Of a stretch of DNA of 64,000 nt, positions 14,901 through 26,900 are shown in pieces (the stretch's first letter is position 1; each line of letters opens with the position of its first letter). The notes beneath the pieces were generated by a model. It was not told the DNA's origin. It worked only from the letters and a program-made list of their open reading frames with translations, and ran no database searches. The stretch is from contig CM034550.1 of NCBI GenBank assembly GCA_020055645.1, forward strand, positions 8,799,501 through 8,863,500. Direction: 5' to 3'. This stretch comes from Tomocerus qinae. Lineage: Eukaryota; Arthropoda; Collembola; Entomobryomorpha; Tomoceridae. The position numbers and the translations under genes are program-made.

Positions 14901-17900
14901 CTGAGTTTGTTGGTTGAAAGTTGAAGAGAAACAATTTCATTGTCTTGTGACTAGGTTTGACTTGTATTATTATGGATGATGTAGCCAAATGAAACCAAAC
15001 CGTGTGTACTAGTAAAATAAAGTAATTTTCCTCGTAATGTTATTTCGCGGTATGGCAAATAGACATGATGGATGGTATGGTGTTACATACATAGTATTAT
15101 TAGTATGTATATATCAAAATAAATATGTAATACAGTTCTCATAAGTACTTCTTTGGACAGACAAGGCATGCTCCTGTCTTGTCTTCTTGTCTTGTCTGTC
15201 TGTTGGGTAGGTATTTAGTTAGCACGTTCATATAGCATAAATTGGTAAATGAAATACATACTTTCTATGGTTTGAATCTTGTCTTGTACACTATGTGTTT
15301 CGTTACAGGAGATATTTTCATCATAAGATAAGGTACCCTTTTCAACAAATAAGAATCGTAGCTAACCTTTTATGGACTGAGCGGCTTAATGAGGGGAATG
15401 GCCTTTTATGGAGGAATCTTTATTCTTTAGTAGCAGCTAAACTTGTGTGATTCATTGGATGATGTGTGCATGTTATGTTGAACAACTGACACAGGCACAA
15501 CCAAAGCCCATAAAGATCCGGGTGATCATCGCCTGGCTAGTATTGCCATAATTCAATATTCCGTCTATATACTATTGCTTCTTGAGAACTATCCATTAGA
15601 ACTTGGCTTTGCTTGCACACTTACGGTATGTCAAGTTTTACTCAGGTTTTAAATGGCAGAATAGAGGAGACTAGACTCAAAGAGCCTACGAACAGACCGC
15701 GTGCACACTTGCTTGGAAACCAAAGTAAACTTTATGATGATTTTCTCGCCTTTTTCTATCGAATTTTTGATTTATCACCATCAATTTTCCCTTTTGTCGA
15801 GTCGAGAGTGTCATAAAATACGTAAATGCAATTGTAACCGAAACTTATCTTTGGGAAAGAGGCAGCCTACATTTGTAGAAAAGAAAGTAAAAGCCAAGTT
15901 TATCTTTGCACACGTGTATTAAGGTATGAATATAACAGAGATGTAATTTAAAAGTATATGAAAAGTTTTAAAACTATAAAAATTATAGTTACTACTCTGT
16001 ATGTACTACTTTCCTACAGATGTGCAGATCTTTCTCGTAAACTATTTATAAATAGGTAAGCACGTTATAAATACAGATAAAAACACTTAACGTTCAAATA
16101 AGCTCACGTTTTAATCTACTAGGAAAATCCGGGGCAAAAAAGGGATTTCATGATCCTAAGCACAAGCACGGAACTTAGAGTCAAATGTATTCGATTAGCC
16201 ATGAAAAGGTCTTGTACTCTCCTTAAGGAAGAGATGCGCTATGAGTTTTCACACATGCAGTTATTTTGTGTAAGTGATGTTAGTAAATGGAAAACTCTCT
16301 TGTTATCGCCGGCAGAGATTTTCCCAGCTGGAATCCCGTTTTTTTGTCATTTAAGTGAAATTCTCACCGTTGCTTTGCATTTGTGTCTTCCTATTCATCT
16401 CTCGCTCGGCCTACTGTAATATAAACTACAAATACTCAGTTGTAAGTTTCAACATTATCTCGCATTACTCCAAGACAAAATACGACTCACGCTACATAAT
16501 TCTTTTAGACAAACATACACTCTTTTAACATCAGCCATTAAGTTAATATCTCTCGACTCTATGTGTTTGTCTTCTGTATGTTTGTCTATATTTAGCTTGC
16601 ATTAGGATTACTACTTTCTGTATAACAGTAAATATAAATGGTTGAGCTTAGTGGAGACTGCAGAAAAAAGCAGATTGGACTAAGTTGCATTGCAATTCTT
16701 ATCTGATTCAGTTCTGAGCTTATCGCATTCCACTTCCAAAAGGCGGAATTACTTTTACATAAAGCTCAGGCAGACTCACTATTTAGTGAGATTCAGACTT
16801 CAAGTGAAGTCTAGCCTGCTTACATATTAAGCGTATCAATCCCTAATGATTTACTATTACATGGTAATCCCTTAAAGAATTTGTCCACGTTGTAACGTTG
16901 TAGTTGTCTAAAGGAGTATGAACTGAAAAAATGATAGTTCACTAATAGTAAATAAAAATAATATGCAATGGTATGCAATGTAGGTCTACTAGTTATCTAA
17001 TAAATAGAGAATGAATGCAAATTCTTGTAATAATAAATCAAATTGAGTGCATATACAGTGGGTAATAATTCTCAAGTTTGAAAAGTGTGTTTGACAACTT
17101 TAGTTCAAGAGAGGACTAGAACAGCAAATATTAAAATACAAGGGAACTCTGTGCTGTCATAACATATAACTGTCTCCAGAATGTTTTCGCACAATGAATT
17201 TATGCATGTCGTTCTGTGTTCGTACTGGTGCTCTACTTTACTTATACTATTTGTATAAGTAGACCTAACAAAAATGTCATATTTAGCTATATCTCTATCT
17301 ATGGATGTGTTAGGCGAGGAAATATTTGTATATGAACCTATAATGTGTATGTAAATTGCAAAGTTGATGAAAATATGCATGAAATATATAGAGAAAGGAG
17401 TGTATGTAGTAGCTTTTGGGTAAGTCCTTCTGCCTCACTGCCTCTTCGGATGCTCTCGTTCTTTTATATTATCACAGATATTTGTCGTCTAGTAGTATTT
17501 GTACTTAAGTTAAGGTACATAAAATCGAGAGAAGATTTTCGTTAAACTTTGACATGACTTTCCGTTTCCTCCCGCAGTGCCATTCACGGAAACTGAGATA
17601 CTCTTCAGCTCACACAGTATAAAATAAAGTAAACCAAACCAAGTGACTTAGAAGTGACATGACAAGACATGACGAGGCAATGAAAAACTTTTTCCCTCGT
17701 AAAATGTAGTATATGTAATGCACAGGACGAGTCTGAGTCGGATGACGAGCAAGCTTTGGGTGGAATCTGTTTCCTTTGAATTTCGATTCTCTGCCTCTGA
17801 TCTGAATGTATATATCATATCGTACTTAAACTAAGTCTACCAGAAATCTCTATGAGGCAGGTCAAAAACAGAAAAGTAGGTAAATGATGTTTTTCTTCGC

Positions 17901-20900
17901 TTCAGGAACTTGGTAAATCTCACAGGTCAGGTAATCTAAGACTTACAATTACTCTCAATACTCAACATGGAGTAAATCACATCTCACTAGTAATTTACTT
18001 GCGGATGTATACTAAACTAAGTTTACTAGTTCAAAGTACATTCAAGATAGAACGTAGTTACTACATACTTAACCATCTCCAACTGTTCTAAGTTATCAAC
18101 CATTCCTTATGTAATGATTCATAAAAATTACAGAAATACTACTTTAATGTGAGTCTGTAAGTGCATGACTGTTTGACTGATCTGGCCTCGCTCTGCCTGA
18201 TCTTGTCTTGTCTTTCGACTATTGAACTCTTCAGTCAACGATTAACAAGTTATTTTCTTAACGACACATGGCGAATACCCATAGGATGTAAAGTAATACT
18301 CTGCAAGGCATATCGTATTGTTTTTCATGGTTGGATATACACTTTGAATATCTTTGTATGTTGTGACAGTAGAAATGCATGCACCCTGCTAATTTGCTTG
18401 CACTGAGTACGTCATGTTATGTCAATAATACTTAATAAATGTAGCAGTTCCATTGACATAGGTTATGTATCTTCATTTTATTTGTAACCCGTAGGATACA
18501 TTTCCATACTAGTTACAGTCCGTAATGTTTATTGCTTGTACTCGATGCATTCGTTTGACAGGTGATTCTCTAAATGTCACCTCATCAACTTCTTCTTCGA
18601 TTTACTTTGATTCAACACGCTAACCTTAACTAACTATGCATCCTGCTAAAGGAGTTTTTATTCCTAAATGATTTGCATTGTACACTGATGCATATTCCAT
18701 AACGAGGGAGGCATATTATGGCTTAGAGGTGTAGGTTTTATGTAAAGTTTTCACTTGTTGGCTCAACAGAGTCAAGTGATATGAATCAATATTATTATGA
18801 TATCATGCAAACTAATACTTGTTGTTGGCGGAAAGATAGATGCTAAGAAACACTCCTCCGTTCCTGACAGCCTTGTTGGGTTGCTTCTTTTCTTATGCTC
18901 AAATGCACAAACACAAATACAAACTACATAATTCAAAACTCACGCGTGTCAACAAGGCCACAACCACAACTTTCTTAATCCCATTAAAAATGTACAGAAG
19001 ATGAATACCAATAGGGCACACATTCATATTCCACTGCTAAGCTAGATTTGTTTTTCAGATACACATTGACTTATTGAAATGATTTGTAAATTATTAACTG
19101 TCTTTCACACCTATTTCATTAGTTCTTTGTATCAAATGTCAAAACTGAATCTATATATTACTCTAGATGCAATAAAATCAATTCATTATTGTTTAAGCAA
19201 TTTCCACAGAAATTGACCATTTTCAACCAATTTTTATTTAGCTGATAGTTTATTTCCTCCATGTTGAAACCAATAAAAGGGAGCACAAGTTGACGTCATT
19301 ATGGTTTTGGACATAGGACATGACTTACAATTAGCATTGTAGTGAACTTGACTTTGACTTGACTCGATGTAAGTAGGATGTGGATTCTTCTCTGTTGATG
19401 GTTTGGTCTTTTGACATGCCGGAGTTGCTAAGATGACTTGTCTTTGAGATTGGGACGCAAGATAAAATGCTGGACACTTAGTGACAGAGGATATTTATAT
19501 TATAGGATTATGAAAGAAACCTTTATAATATAGGATCACTGCGGATAGAGTATTTGTATGTATTGTATGAAAAGTATTCCTACACATAGAGTGAATACTG
19601 GTATGTAGTTTGTTACTATTGAAAATTGTTGTCACGCTGTGTCAAAGTTGGTTGCTCGGCTTGTCATAATCTTTTCAATGACTGTCATTCATTTCAAATC
19701 GTTACAACCCGACAGAACAGACACTTCTGTTTGACTAGAAGCAGTAATTGTATCCTAGAAAAGGATAATGTATTCTACGTTGTAAGGGATTAGAAAAATG
19801 TTAGTCGGCCGAACGATATTGAAATTCATAGAGTTGACATGTCATATGAAAATGTCCAAGGACAAATATTACCACTAAAGGTCTTAATGAAAAATTTATA
19901 ATTGTGGGGACTATCAATATAAAGTACTTACGAGAACTTACTTTTCAATAGCTCTTTAGAGCATGCAAAGTTGAAATGTAAAAGGCGATATAGGAATGAA
20001 TTTAGTAAATATCCAATAGATATTTTATAGATCCCTGTTAAATTAATAGTAATATGATAAAATGCAGATATGTTTTTCGGAGCATCGTACATTTTATCTA
20101 ATGATAGATCAAACTGTAATTATTAGCAGTACTAGCACTCGTATGTGTCGAGAATTTGAATTGATATTCTAATTACTCACCTTAAAATCTGGCTCTTTTC
20201 CCAATTTATGCATTTATTTTAAAATCACATTTGAAATGAAAGTAAAATATCCTTTTGAAATTCCTCATTAGTAAGTTCTCTAAGAGTAAATGATAATAGC
20301 GTTTTTCTGAGTTTTTGAAAGGGGGAAGATTTGGTCGTAAAGATAAAGTCCTATGCAAATGTTTGATTCTATGGGCTCGTAAAAGTTTTCATGTGTAATG
20401 TTGTGGTGGGCTAACTAGCGTCTGGATTTTGGTATAAAACCTGCAACTGTGTGGTGTGGCCTATCGGGATATAGATACAGTTAAAGCGTACCTTTAGTGT
20501 ACTATGGGTCCTCTGCTTAGTTGTATAATAATTTTAGATACTTATCCTATGCTCACAGTTTCAGTACTGCACTTGTTATTGCTTCTGCTATTAAATCTAA
20601 ACAACATCATGGTGCGTTGTCTGTTGATGTGAGTGAAGTTTAAGTCAAGTCAACCCATAATCGTAAACTGTGTTTTCTTCCACAGCCTCCCTCATATACT
20701 TTCATCTCTGCTAAATGAATATAAATACATCTGCCACGCTCTGGTTTACATTCAAGAGTTAGCCACAGTTTATATATATACTTAAACTGTAGAGTGACTT
20801 ATACTTTGTATAGCCAAACAGTAGCAAATTAACGAAGCTACAGCACTATGTTCATAATTTTGGCAGGGATTTAGTCATTGTACTGAGTGGAATCAATAAA

Positions 20901-23900
20901 TATTGTTAGTACCAATAAAAATGCAAATATAAAGCCCTTGTACTGCTCAACGATGGCTTTTCGATGAACCGATCGAATGTCATGCAAAAAAAATTCAGAC
21001 ATGCTTTCCTTTCTCAGGGCAAATTGTACTCTTTTTATAAAAAGAGGTGAAGTAACTGGTATATCTCATAATAGTGAGCATTCTTTATTTTGTCTACGTG
21101 ATCCACAGTTCCGAAATATTATATACAGGAAATACGTAAATATAACGTAGATATAAAAATTTTATGCTTGTTCCATATTAATTCATTAATAGTTAATAAA
21201 AACAGGTTTTTCACAATTTTGAATCAGATTGTTAGTCTTCTAACTCGTTTTGGTAAAAATAAATTTGTTTGGAAAGAATTTTTAAAGAAATTTTGTGAAT
21301 GTATTTGATGGATACTGTACCTAAACTGTTTTGGGTTTAACGATCTAATGCTATGTTCCCCAATGCGTCTGCTATGAATGGCATGAATATTTATTCTGAT
21401 TAGTGTGTGGTGAAGGTTTGGTTATTTAGTGGATTTACGAGAAATCCAGTCTATTCCCTTGAGCTGGTGCCAAGCCAAAGGAAGTTGTGCACTTGTTGGC
21501 AGTAATCAAGTAGTTAACGCTATGAAACGATACTTTCTACTTGCAATTAGATCACATGAGATTTAATGTTCCTGAAAATAGCTTTGTAATGCGATACATC
21601 TGTTATGGTTCCTTCAGTATTTTAATTATTTTATTATACCGTGGTTATGTTTGCATTGAGATTATTGTGCAATAAAACGGGTATAAACGCTACAATAAGA
21701 TATTAATGGCTTGAAGAGATTTAAAATCATTGAAAATGTACAAACCACATGGCAGTATTTGCAATCTCCATTTTGTAGTACCTACATAGATTCATTCTTG
21801 CTACTATCCTTTGCCATTTCCTGGCATTCCTTTGAGATTTGCATTAAATTAGACCAGGGACCAGAGTTTCCAGGTTAGAAACTATTCAAGGTATATATTG
21901 TTTATGTTATATTACTAAGTACTACTATCGTTAGATATTTCCTAGAGATTATGATTATGAGGATAATAATCCACCATAAGCTGCAAAATTGTGTTTCTCT
22001 CTGAATGCCAATATAGTAATATTATTGGTTACTGAAATTGGTGCTTTACTAATACCTACCTAATACAGTTGTAATAACATAGCGTAGGAATGTTGGTAGA
22101 ACTCAGAGTTAACTTATGGTACTTATGTAAATGTTTTGGAACAATTTTATATTAGAGCAATATTTGTTTGTTTTAGTGCAAGTAAGTAGTTATGAGGGTT
22201 GTACAAAGTTCTATTGGTTTTGATTGCTATTGTGTATGTTATGTTCTGCAGAACGTAAACAGTTACAGTAACAATAAGAAAAGATTATCTCATGATTCTT
22301 ATGGATGTTACATCTGTAGCCAGCACCAACAATAGAAAAAGATTCAGTCATCCGTAGGATACCTAACCAAAACTTGTTCTCTTGCTTCTTGCTCTTATAA
22401 TGGTATCATAAATGACATATTGCTCGAGTGATGTGCCAACTGCCTCAAGTAACATCATTATCATTACACGGTCCATTGAATTGAATGGTTATAAGAATAA
22501 ATCATTTATACAGCAGAAGGATCCTCCTCTTTTTCTCCTCTACTCCCATCTGAACAACATACATTATAACTTACTCCGAGTTTCACATTTAGAAGTTTTC
22601 CTAATGTCGGATTGGTTCTATTTAGTGAATAAAATAATTTCAGAGATTTTCCAAATCGAAATTAAATCTTGAGTGTATTTGTGTCGTTTTAATGCATACT
22701 TAAATGTCCAAGTTCAACATTTTAAGAAGTACCGTAATTAATTACTAATTAGTTAAAGCAGATGGTTGGGAATGCATTTGAAAACAGCTCGGAAAGATTA
22801 ATACTGCTTGATGTGCAAAAAAATAATGCAATTAGACTACCAAATCAGTTTATTTTAAGAGTGAAGCACTTGTGTCCAGACAGATGCAGATTGGCCCAGG
22901 TTAATATTTCATAGCTATGTAGTTTTACTTTGTTAACAAGTGCATTGGTACTTTTAATACTTGTAAGTTACTGAAAAAAATTCTGAAAACGCAACTGTGA
23001 AATTACTGTTTATTTTACAACTTTTAGCTACTAGAAAGATGTTTCACAATCTGTTTGTATATCTAATATGGGTAGTAATGCCAACATGGGTATTTATAAC
23101 ATTATGAATAAGTCATGATTATGAGTGATTGCATTGAAATGCAAAGCCTTAGGTTTGTGATGAATAGAGATGACAAATGAGATATGAAACTAAACGAGAG
23201 GACATAAAATTTGAAAAGTCATTTTGACCATACTTGACCTGCCCTGCCTAACTATGGCTTTAACTGGGATTGGAATGTACGTGATTGCATACCATTCCTT
23301 TGACTTTTCTATTCAATCTATTCGAAACTATTTACATACATGCATTCATTCCCCTTTGCATTATCATGCTTGTTTATTTTTGCTAAAGGTTCCCTTTAAA
23401 ATAATTTACTGGGTACCTGCTCAATATCAATGGCATTGCGAATCAAATTCTAAACGCATAACTTCATACTTTGATAGTATCGCATGAACAATTACATCGG
23501 TATAAGCATTAACGAAGATTTTGCGGTTGCTGCGATGTAAATGCTATCAATGACATGTATACATTTTTCAATCTGTTACTTGTAGCAGATAATTGAATAC
23601 ACACACATGTTTATGATAATACCATTTCAATGTATACCTGGAAATTTATATATTTTAGCAAGTCATTCAATCTAAGAATTTGTCAGTGTATTTCTTTTCA
23701 AATTTTCTGAGCTATCAATGTTCGTAGAGAAGACAAAGATAGTTACTGTAAATGCATGTACTGTTGTCAACTTTCGAGCTTTCAGCGATACAATCTTGAT
23801 ATATTTAATTGTCATATCAGTTGACAAGTAGCTAACCAATTTAGCTTAAGTTTACTATGTACATTATTGCTGTTAATATTGCACTATGCTTGTAGTATTT

Positions 23901-26900
23901 TCACAGGTACACATTTTTGGACGAGTAAGTAATACCCAAATGACTTCGAGATAGACTTATCTACTTGTCTCTTATCAATGAATTAAAATATTGTTTGTTA
24001 TAAATCATTACAGGCTCCGTTCTTCAAAAATTTTCATTTAGCTTCACAATAGTTAGTTTGTAGCGTTTCCTTCATACTCGAAATTTAGCTTAAGTTTGCT
24101 ATGCACATTATTGCTGTTAGTATTTCACTATGCTTTCAGTGTTTTCACAGTTACTCATTTTTGGGCGAATTAGTTCTAACCTCAAGAACAAAATCTATGT
24201 TTTTCTTTATCTACTTTCCTTTTTACTAATGAATTAAAATATTGTTTGTTATAAATCATTACAGGCTCTGTTCTTTAAAAATTCTCATTTAGCTTCTAAA
24301 TAATTAATTTGTAGCGTTTCCTTCATACTCGAAATATTATGTCCAGAATCCAGGCAGTTTTTCATTTTTTCTTCAAAATACTAACGTATTTACAGCATCG
24401 CTTTATCTAGGTACTTTTGACATGAAGTTTAGCTTACATAGTGAACTGCTGAATATTTAATGACTTAGTGATATTGGGAATTAAGAATAGCACTACAAAC
24501 AAAGTCAGTGTTGATTTTTGGCTGACTATGCCAAATGTCATAGATTGAGAAATGGAGAAAGCTTGGAAATTTAGCTAGCAACAGAGGACACACACGTGGA
24601 TGCGGATGTGTTTGTATGTTGACTTTTCAACTCAATCCTTGTAGTAGCGTAACACGAGAAGTCTACAGCTCATTGAAGTTGAGTTACACTTGTAGTAATT
24701 GGAACATGTGCTCTAAAATTCACTTTCACACTCCAGTTGTCTCCAATATCCTCTTTTGAAGTACAAAGTAAACAAATGCTTTTGTTTTAGGCATAATAGC
24801 TCATCTTTCAATGATTAACAATCAAAGTCATGATAATGAATATGCAAATTGAAAACAACGGCAATTTAACGCCTACCTTTCTGCAGTAGTAAGATAAGCA
24901 CGCGTGTTACTAGTATAGTACTCCTTAATTACATAAAGATTTTTACATTCACAGCAAACACTGCCAATCCGTTATTAATTAAAATCGGAACTAGTGCATA
25001 AAGAATTTGATTAGTTTTCTGCTCAGTACCCATTATATTGCAAATACGTCTATAATTAATTGAATTTAGTTTTGTAGTTGATTCTTAGTGTAAATATATC
25101 CTGTAAGTGTTTTTATTGAAAATTGGTAGCTTAATTAATGGGATTTTCAAGGTATTTATGCAAAATACTATAGTTTGGTCAGTAGTTTCTTTGTTTATAA
25201 GAAGCTGCAGTTCTGTATTTCAAAAGTGGGTGTTGTATCAGCAAGGGGCTAATATCAGATCATTTGTTGTAATTGAGTTTTGATAATATGTACATGGCAA
25301 GTCATCGGAATTAGTTTGCATGACTTGTAAAAAAGGAATTTTAATGCAACTAGTAGGACATACATAAAGGACAGCGACGCAAGCTGAAAGGATGGATTTG
25401 AGATCCAGAATCCGTAAATACAGATGCGTTGAGATGTCAAGTCGCATAGTGAGCATGGAGTATGATAACTTCATGACCCTTGATAGCGATCGTGAATAAA
25501 TCAACGTTGTCTTGAAACATATTGGCACACTCCATGTTATGACAGCGATCTACATGATCCTTTGTATGCAAATGAGATTTGGAATGGAAACACAGTAGAC
25601 AAACTGCACCACATGTGTCGGACATATTCAAATAATCCTTTTTCTGTATCTGCAATGTGCAAATATTTATCACATTTGTCCTAGCTAAGTATATTTACAA
25701 AGCTTACTATATAATAGTAAATACAAATTCCATAATGTTCTTATAGGATGCTATATATTAGGATATATGCGGGCATATTTGCTTGTCTCTTGACAATTCT
25801 TACCATTAAAGGTAAGCACCAGCAGGGGTGGTAGCAAGAGCAGGGAATAATGTTGACGCAAGCCTTTCGTATGCATAATTTAATATGAAATTAATTACCA
25901 TTACTGGCTACCTTGTATATGCTGAGAACGGATTATATAAATTAGTAGATCATGTGCATTTGAAATAAATTGAAAGCTTACTCTTCTTACGTTGTTGTTG
26001 CATTTCATTCAAATCTAGTTTATTTTTACTGAATTGCTACGTAAAAATTTTTATGAGTGATACATTGAAATGTTTTCTGTTGCAGGTTGGCTTGGATCAC
26101 TCTCTGTAACTGTGTCACTGTTCCTGTCACCCCTTTGGATCTCCATATGCAAAAGAAAGAGTACAAGATTAGCAGCTGTGTTTGGAGGTCTTGTTGCGTC
26201 ATTGGGATGTCTTTTTACTTCATTTGCCTCTCAATTTCACCAACTTTTCTTCAGTTATGGACTGTTTATAGGTGAATATTGCCAAGTTTTTGCTCTAACT
26301 ATAAGAATAATGGATAATCTGAGCAGCAGTGTATTGATAAAAAATAATTTGTACATACTACTATAAGTACGTTACTTTCATTTGGGCATTACAACGGAGA
26401 TATCTACTGAGATAGATATAGTATTTGTACACAATACAAATAGTACACAAAACGGAGTTTAAGATAGTGATAATTTAATGACAAAATATTTTCTAATGTA
26501 AGTATTTGCTATTCTGATGCTTGATATTATTTCTATGAATCATCTGAACAGGAATTGGAGTGGGACTAACAAGAGACGCATCTTCCCTAATGGTTGGTCA
26601 GTATTTTAAAAGAAAACGAGAATTGGTAGAAATAGTTGTTGTTTCCGGTTCCGGGCTAGGAATATTATTAATGTCCGTTTCCCTTCATACAGCCATCAAG
26701 TAAGTTTATTAGCCATTGTCTTCTGCTCCTGGGAATCAGTTATTTTTTATCATTTAGTGTATATTGTGTTTGCTGTGAATAGATCATTAGGTTGGAGATT
26801 AGGATTACAAGCAATAACTGGATCATTGCTACTTACATTCTTTTTGGGAACTTGCTATCGTTCTGCCTCTCTATATCATCCACAAAGAAGAGCCATTCTA

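Noticed and set aside
25437..25673. Minus-strand open frame with a C2H2 zinc-finger-like pattern (CLLC, then DH and CH)
   Set aside because: A single imperfect finger (C-X2-C-X11-H-X4-H) in a 78-codon frame, with no linker, no second finger and a stop straight after. The overlapping frame 25238-25528 does not continue it convincingly. Probably chance.
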